Source: Vulcanimicrobiota bacterium
GTDB taxonomy: Bacteria; Vulcanimicrobiota; Vulcanimicrobiia; Vulcanimicrobiales; Vulcanimicrobiaceae
Direction: 5' to 3'
Length of the DNA stretch: 64,000 bases
Assembly: GCA_003140215.1 (NCBI GenBank)
Contig: PLJL01000004.1
Span: 1,956,192-2,020,191 of the forward strand
How positions within the stretch are numbered: position 1 is the stretch's first letter; every line of letters starts with the position of its first letter. The translations under genes were made by a program, and so were the position numbers. The notes under the pieces were generated by a model. It did not search any database and was not told the origin of the DNA. It saw only the letters and a program-made list of their open reading frames with translations. Of the stretch, positions 62,744 to 64,000 are shown in pieces.

Positions 62744-63313
62744 ATGGACCAACTTTCCTCGATCGTAGTCGATATCGCATCCGTTCCGGCGTGCCTGCTG
62801 GCGGTGGACCTCTTAAGCGGGTTCATCCACTGGGCCGAGGACACGTGGACGGCCCCCGGGGCATCGAAGCTGCTCGACCAGTGGGTCGTGCTCGACAACA
62901 TCGAGCATCATCGCAAGCCGGGCACGATTCGGGCCGGTCACTATTGGGCCACCAATCGCGTGTGCATCGCGCTCGCGTTGGTGGTCGGGTGCGCGCTGGT
63001 ACTTCTCGGGGTGCATGCATGGCAGGCGTTCGCGATCGTGGCGCTGGCGTCGCAGTCGAATCACGTGCATCTGTGGGCGCACAGCGCCAACCCGCCGCGC
63101 GTCATCGCGTGGTTGCAGCGCTACGGCATTCTCCAGTCGCCGGCGCACCACGGCGAGCACCACAAGCGGCCGTACGCGTCGAGGTTTTGCACGATGACGA
63201 ACTACCTGAACCCGGTGCTCGACGGAATCCACTTTTGGCGCGGCTTGGAACGCGTGATCGAGGGTTGCGGCGCGACGATGTGGCGCGCGAGCGCCGCGCG
63301 GCAGGGCTACTAG
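62744..63313 (+). CDS. CarF/TMEM189 (Kua)-type plasmanylethanolamine desaturase
   Basis: A 189-residue membrane protein matching the CarF/TMEM189 family, which introduces the vinyl-ether bond of plasmalogens. The histidine motifs are FIHWAEDTW, NIEHHRKPG, HLWAHS and SPAHHGEHHKRPYASRFC, followed by NYLNPVLDGIHFWRGLERVI. Two to three hydrophobic segments separate them. All histidine clusters expected for the di-iron centre are visible. It stands alone, with 198 bases before it that contain a small hairpin (TCCGTA 62673-62678 with TACGGA 62683-62688) but no clear promoter. It ends one base before the convergent truncated gene. Confidence 0.87.
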   Translation: MDQLSSIVVDIASVPACLLAVDLLSGFIHWAEDTWTAPGASKLLDQWVVLDNIEHHRKPGTIRAGHYWATNRVCIALALVVGCALVLLGVHAWQAFAIVALASQSNHVHLWAHSANPPRVIAWLQRYGILQSPAHHGEHHKRPYASRFCTMTNYLNPVLDGIHFWRGLERVIEGCGATMWRASAARQGY

Positions 63314-63314
63314 G

Positions 63315-64000
63315 TCACCCGGCCAGCTTGGGGTCGCTGGGCGTCGCCGGAAAGCTGAAGCCGCTGTTCGTGGCCTCGGCGGTCGCGGTGACGCGCCCGA
63401 TCCGCAGCGGGGCGTAGAAGGTGTGCGCGTAGACCGCGTGCTTGACCAGCCAATGACCCTCGACGACTTCGTAGTCGCAGCTCAACGAGGTCGTCGGACC
63501 GACGTAGTTCACGCGCGTCGGCAGGTTGCTCGTCGTGTCCACGTAGACGTCATGAATGTAGAAGTCCGAGGAGTTGTTGTTCGTCAGCGCCGGCAACGGG
63601 TCCATGAGGATGTGCGCGATGGCGTCGTTGGAGTCGGGCGCATAGGAGGCCCGGTAGTTGCGCAGCGAGACCACCACCACGTCGGCCTGCGAGCTCGGGG
63701 TCGTGAACGTGATCGGGGGGCCGGGCTCGACGTAGCTCAACAGGTCGCGCCGCACCCCGTTGAACGTGACCCGAAAATACGAGAGCGCGTCGAAGGTTGG
63801 TATGAGCGGAAAACTGTGCGCGTACTGGTGCTGCCCCCGGGGGAGGTCCTGCAACGCTGCAAAGTCGTCCCGGGTCCGCGTTTCGACCGCCCGCGAGATG
63901 ACCTGGTGGCGGCGCATCGACGGCACGTCGACCACGACGTCCGTCTTGTAGGCGAGGTAGGGCGGTGACTGCGCAAACGCCGCCGCGGCCGTGTTGGCGC
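63315..64000 (-). CDS. Truncated exported-type protein, unknown function
   Basis: The gene runs off the right edge: its frame stays open to 64000 (reading AFAQSPPYLAYKTDVVVDVP), so the start and any signal peptide are missing. About 228 residues are visible. It has beta-rich segments (YAHSFPLIPTFDALSYFRVTFNGV, FYIHDVYVDTTSNLPTRVNYVG) and a single Cys. No family recognised; possibly a secreted or periplasmic lipid-binding-like protein. An internal GTG at 63935 is unlikely to be the true start. Confidence 0.65.
   Translation of the reverse strand, partial: ANTAAAAFAQSPPYLAYKTDVVVDVPSMRRHQVISRAVETRTRDDFAALQDLPRGQHQYAHSFPLIPTFDALSYFRVTFNGVRRDLLSYVEPGPPITFTTPSSQADVVVVSLRNYRASYAPDSNDAIAHILMDPLPALTNNNSSDFYIHDVYVDTTSNLPTRVNYVGPTTSLSCDYEVVEGHWLVKHAVYAHTFYAPLRIGRVTATAEATNSGFSFPATPSDPKLAG

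Overview
This window is gene-dense, high-GC bacterial chromosome with about 58 protein genes, five tRNA genes, several intrinsic terminators and a few readable promoters. No insertion sequence, prophage or CRISPR array was seen. Housekeeping genes (proS, rpmE, prfA, prmC, pyrG, rpsU, phoH, ybeY, recO, ruvX, mltG, tadA) show it is a core chromosomal segment. Many predicted lipoproteins, an NfeD/flotillin pair, an Amj-type lipid II flippase, a Gram-positive-type DgkA and an archaeal/short-type ProRS do not fit the usual proteobacterial or actinobacterial patterns. A deep-branching, poorly sampled high-GC phylum such as Eremiobacterota (WPS-2) or a relative is my guess from style only; the sequence shown here does not prove it.

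Layout. 1-4.8 kb: a secreted protein, a SARP-type regulator and a large LuxR-family ATPase regulator, with a textbook SARP-like direct repeat upstream of the secreted protein gene. 4.8-10.8 kb: 2-hydroxyacid dehydrogenase, amino-acid permease, NUDIX hydrolase, dienelactone hydrolase, cobalamin adenosyltransferase and a membrane-anchored pentapeptide-repeat protein. 10.9-15.6 kb: proS, a secreted protein, M16 peptidase, Amj flippase and a TPR lipoprotein. 15.7-21.7 kb: a 601-residue aldehyde dehydrogenase carrying an inserted repeat, a secreted protein, and a three-gene membrane glycosylation operon (PIG-V-like, GtrA, GT39). 21.8-29.1 kb: an NAD-centred operon (flavoprotein disulfide reductase, nitrilase-type amidase, NadE, siroheme dehydrogenase, CinA) followed by a subtilase lipoprotein.

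29.1-34.3 kb, reverse strand: the most unusual cluster. A secreted beta-rich protein is followed by LuxE-type acyl-protein synthetase, LuxC-type acyl reductase, a class III aminotransferase and a Gfo/Idh/MocA oxidoreductase, with no luciferase. The simplest reading is activation of a carboxylic acid, reduction to an aldehyde and amination to a primary amine. 34.5-45.8 kb: rpmE, prfA, prmC, a lipoprotein, pyrG, three glycosyltransferases, a stalk-domain protein, a peptide-binding lipoprotein and a HIT protein. 45.8-57.9 kb: rpsU, yqeY, nfeD, floA, a small membrane protein, phoH, ybeY, a TPR protein, dgkA, a CNNM/CBS protein, recO, ruvX, mltG, a DUF1292 protein and an MGDG-synthase-like glycosyltransferase. 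58-61.1 kb: five tRNA genes interleaved with a retropepsin-like protein, a small Cys protein and tadA. 61.3-64 kb: a lower-GC ArsR-SRPBCC-DUF1801 block with a clear operator, a CarF/TMEM189-type plasmalogen desaturase, and a truncated secreted-type gene at the right edge.

Recurring themes. Genes in operons very often overlap by the four bases NTGA, with GTG, ATG, TTG and apparently CTG as the start; at least one gene appears to start with ATT behind a strong ribosome binding site. A dispersed small repeat with the core GAGCYYGTCGAAGG occurs both inside coding frames and between genes.
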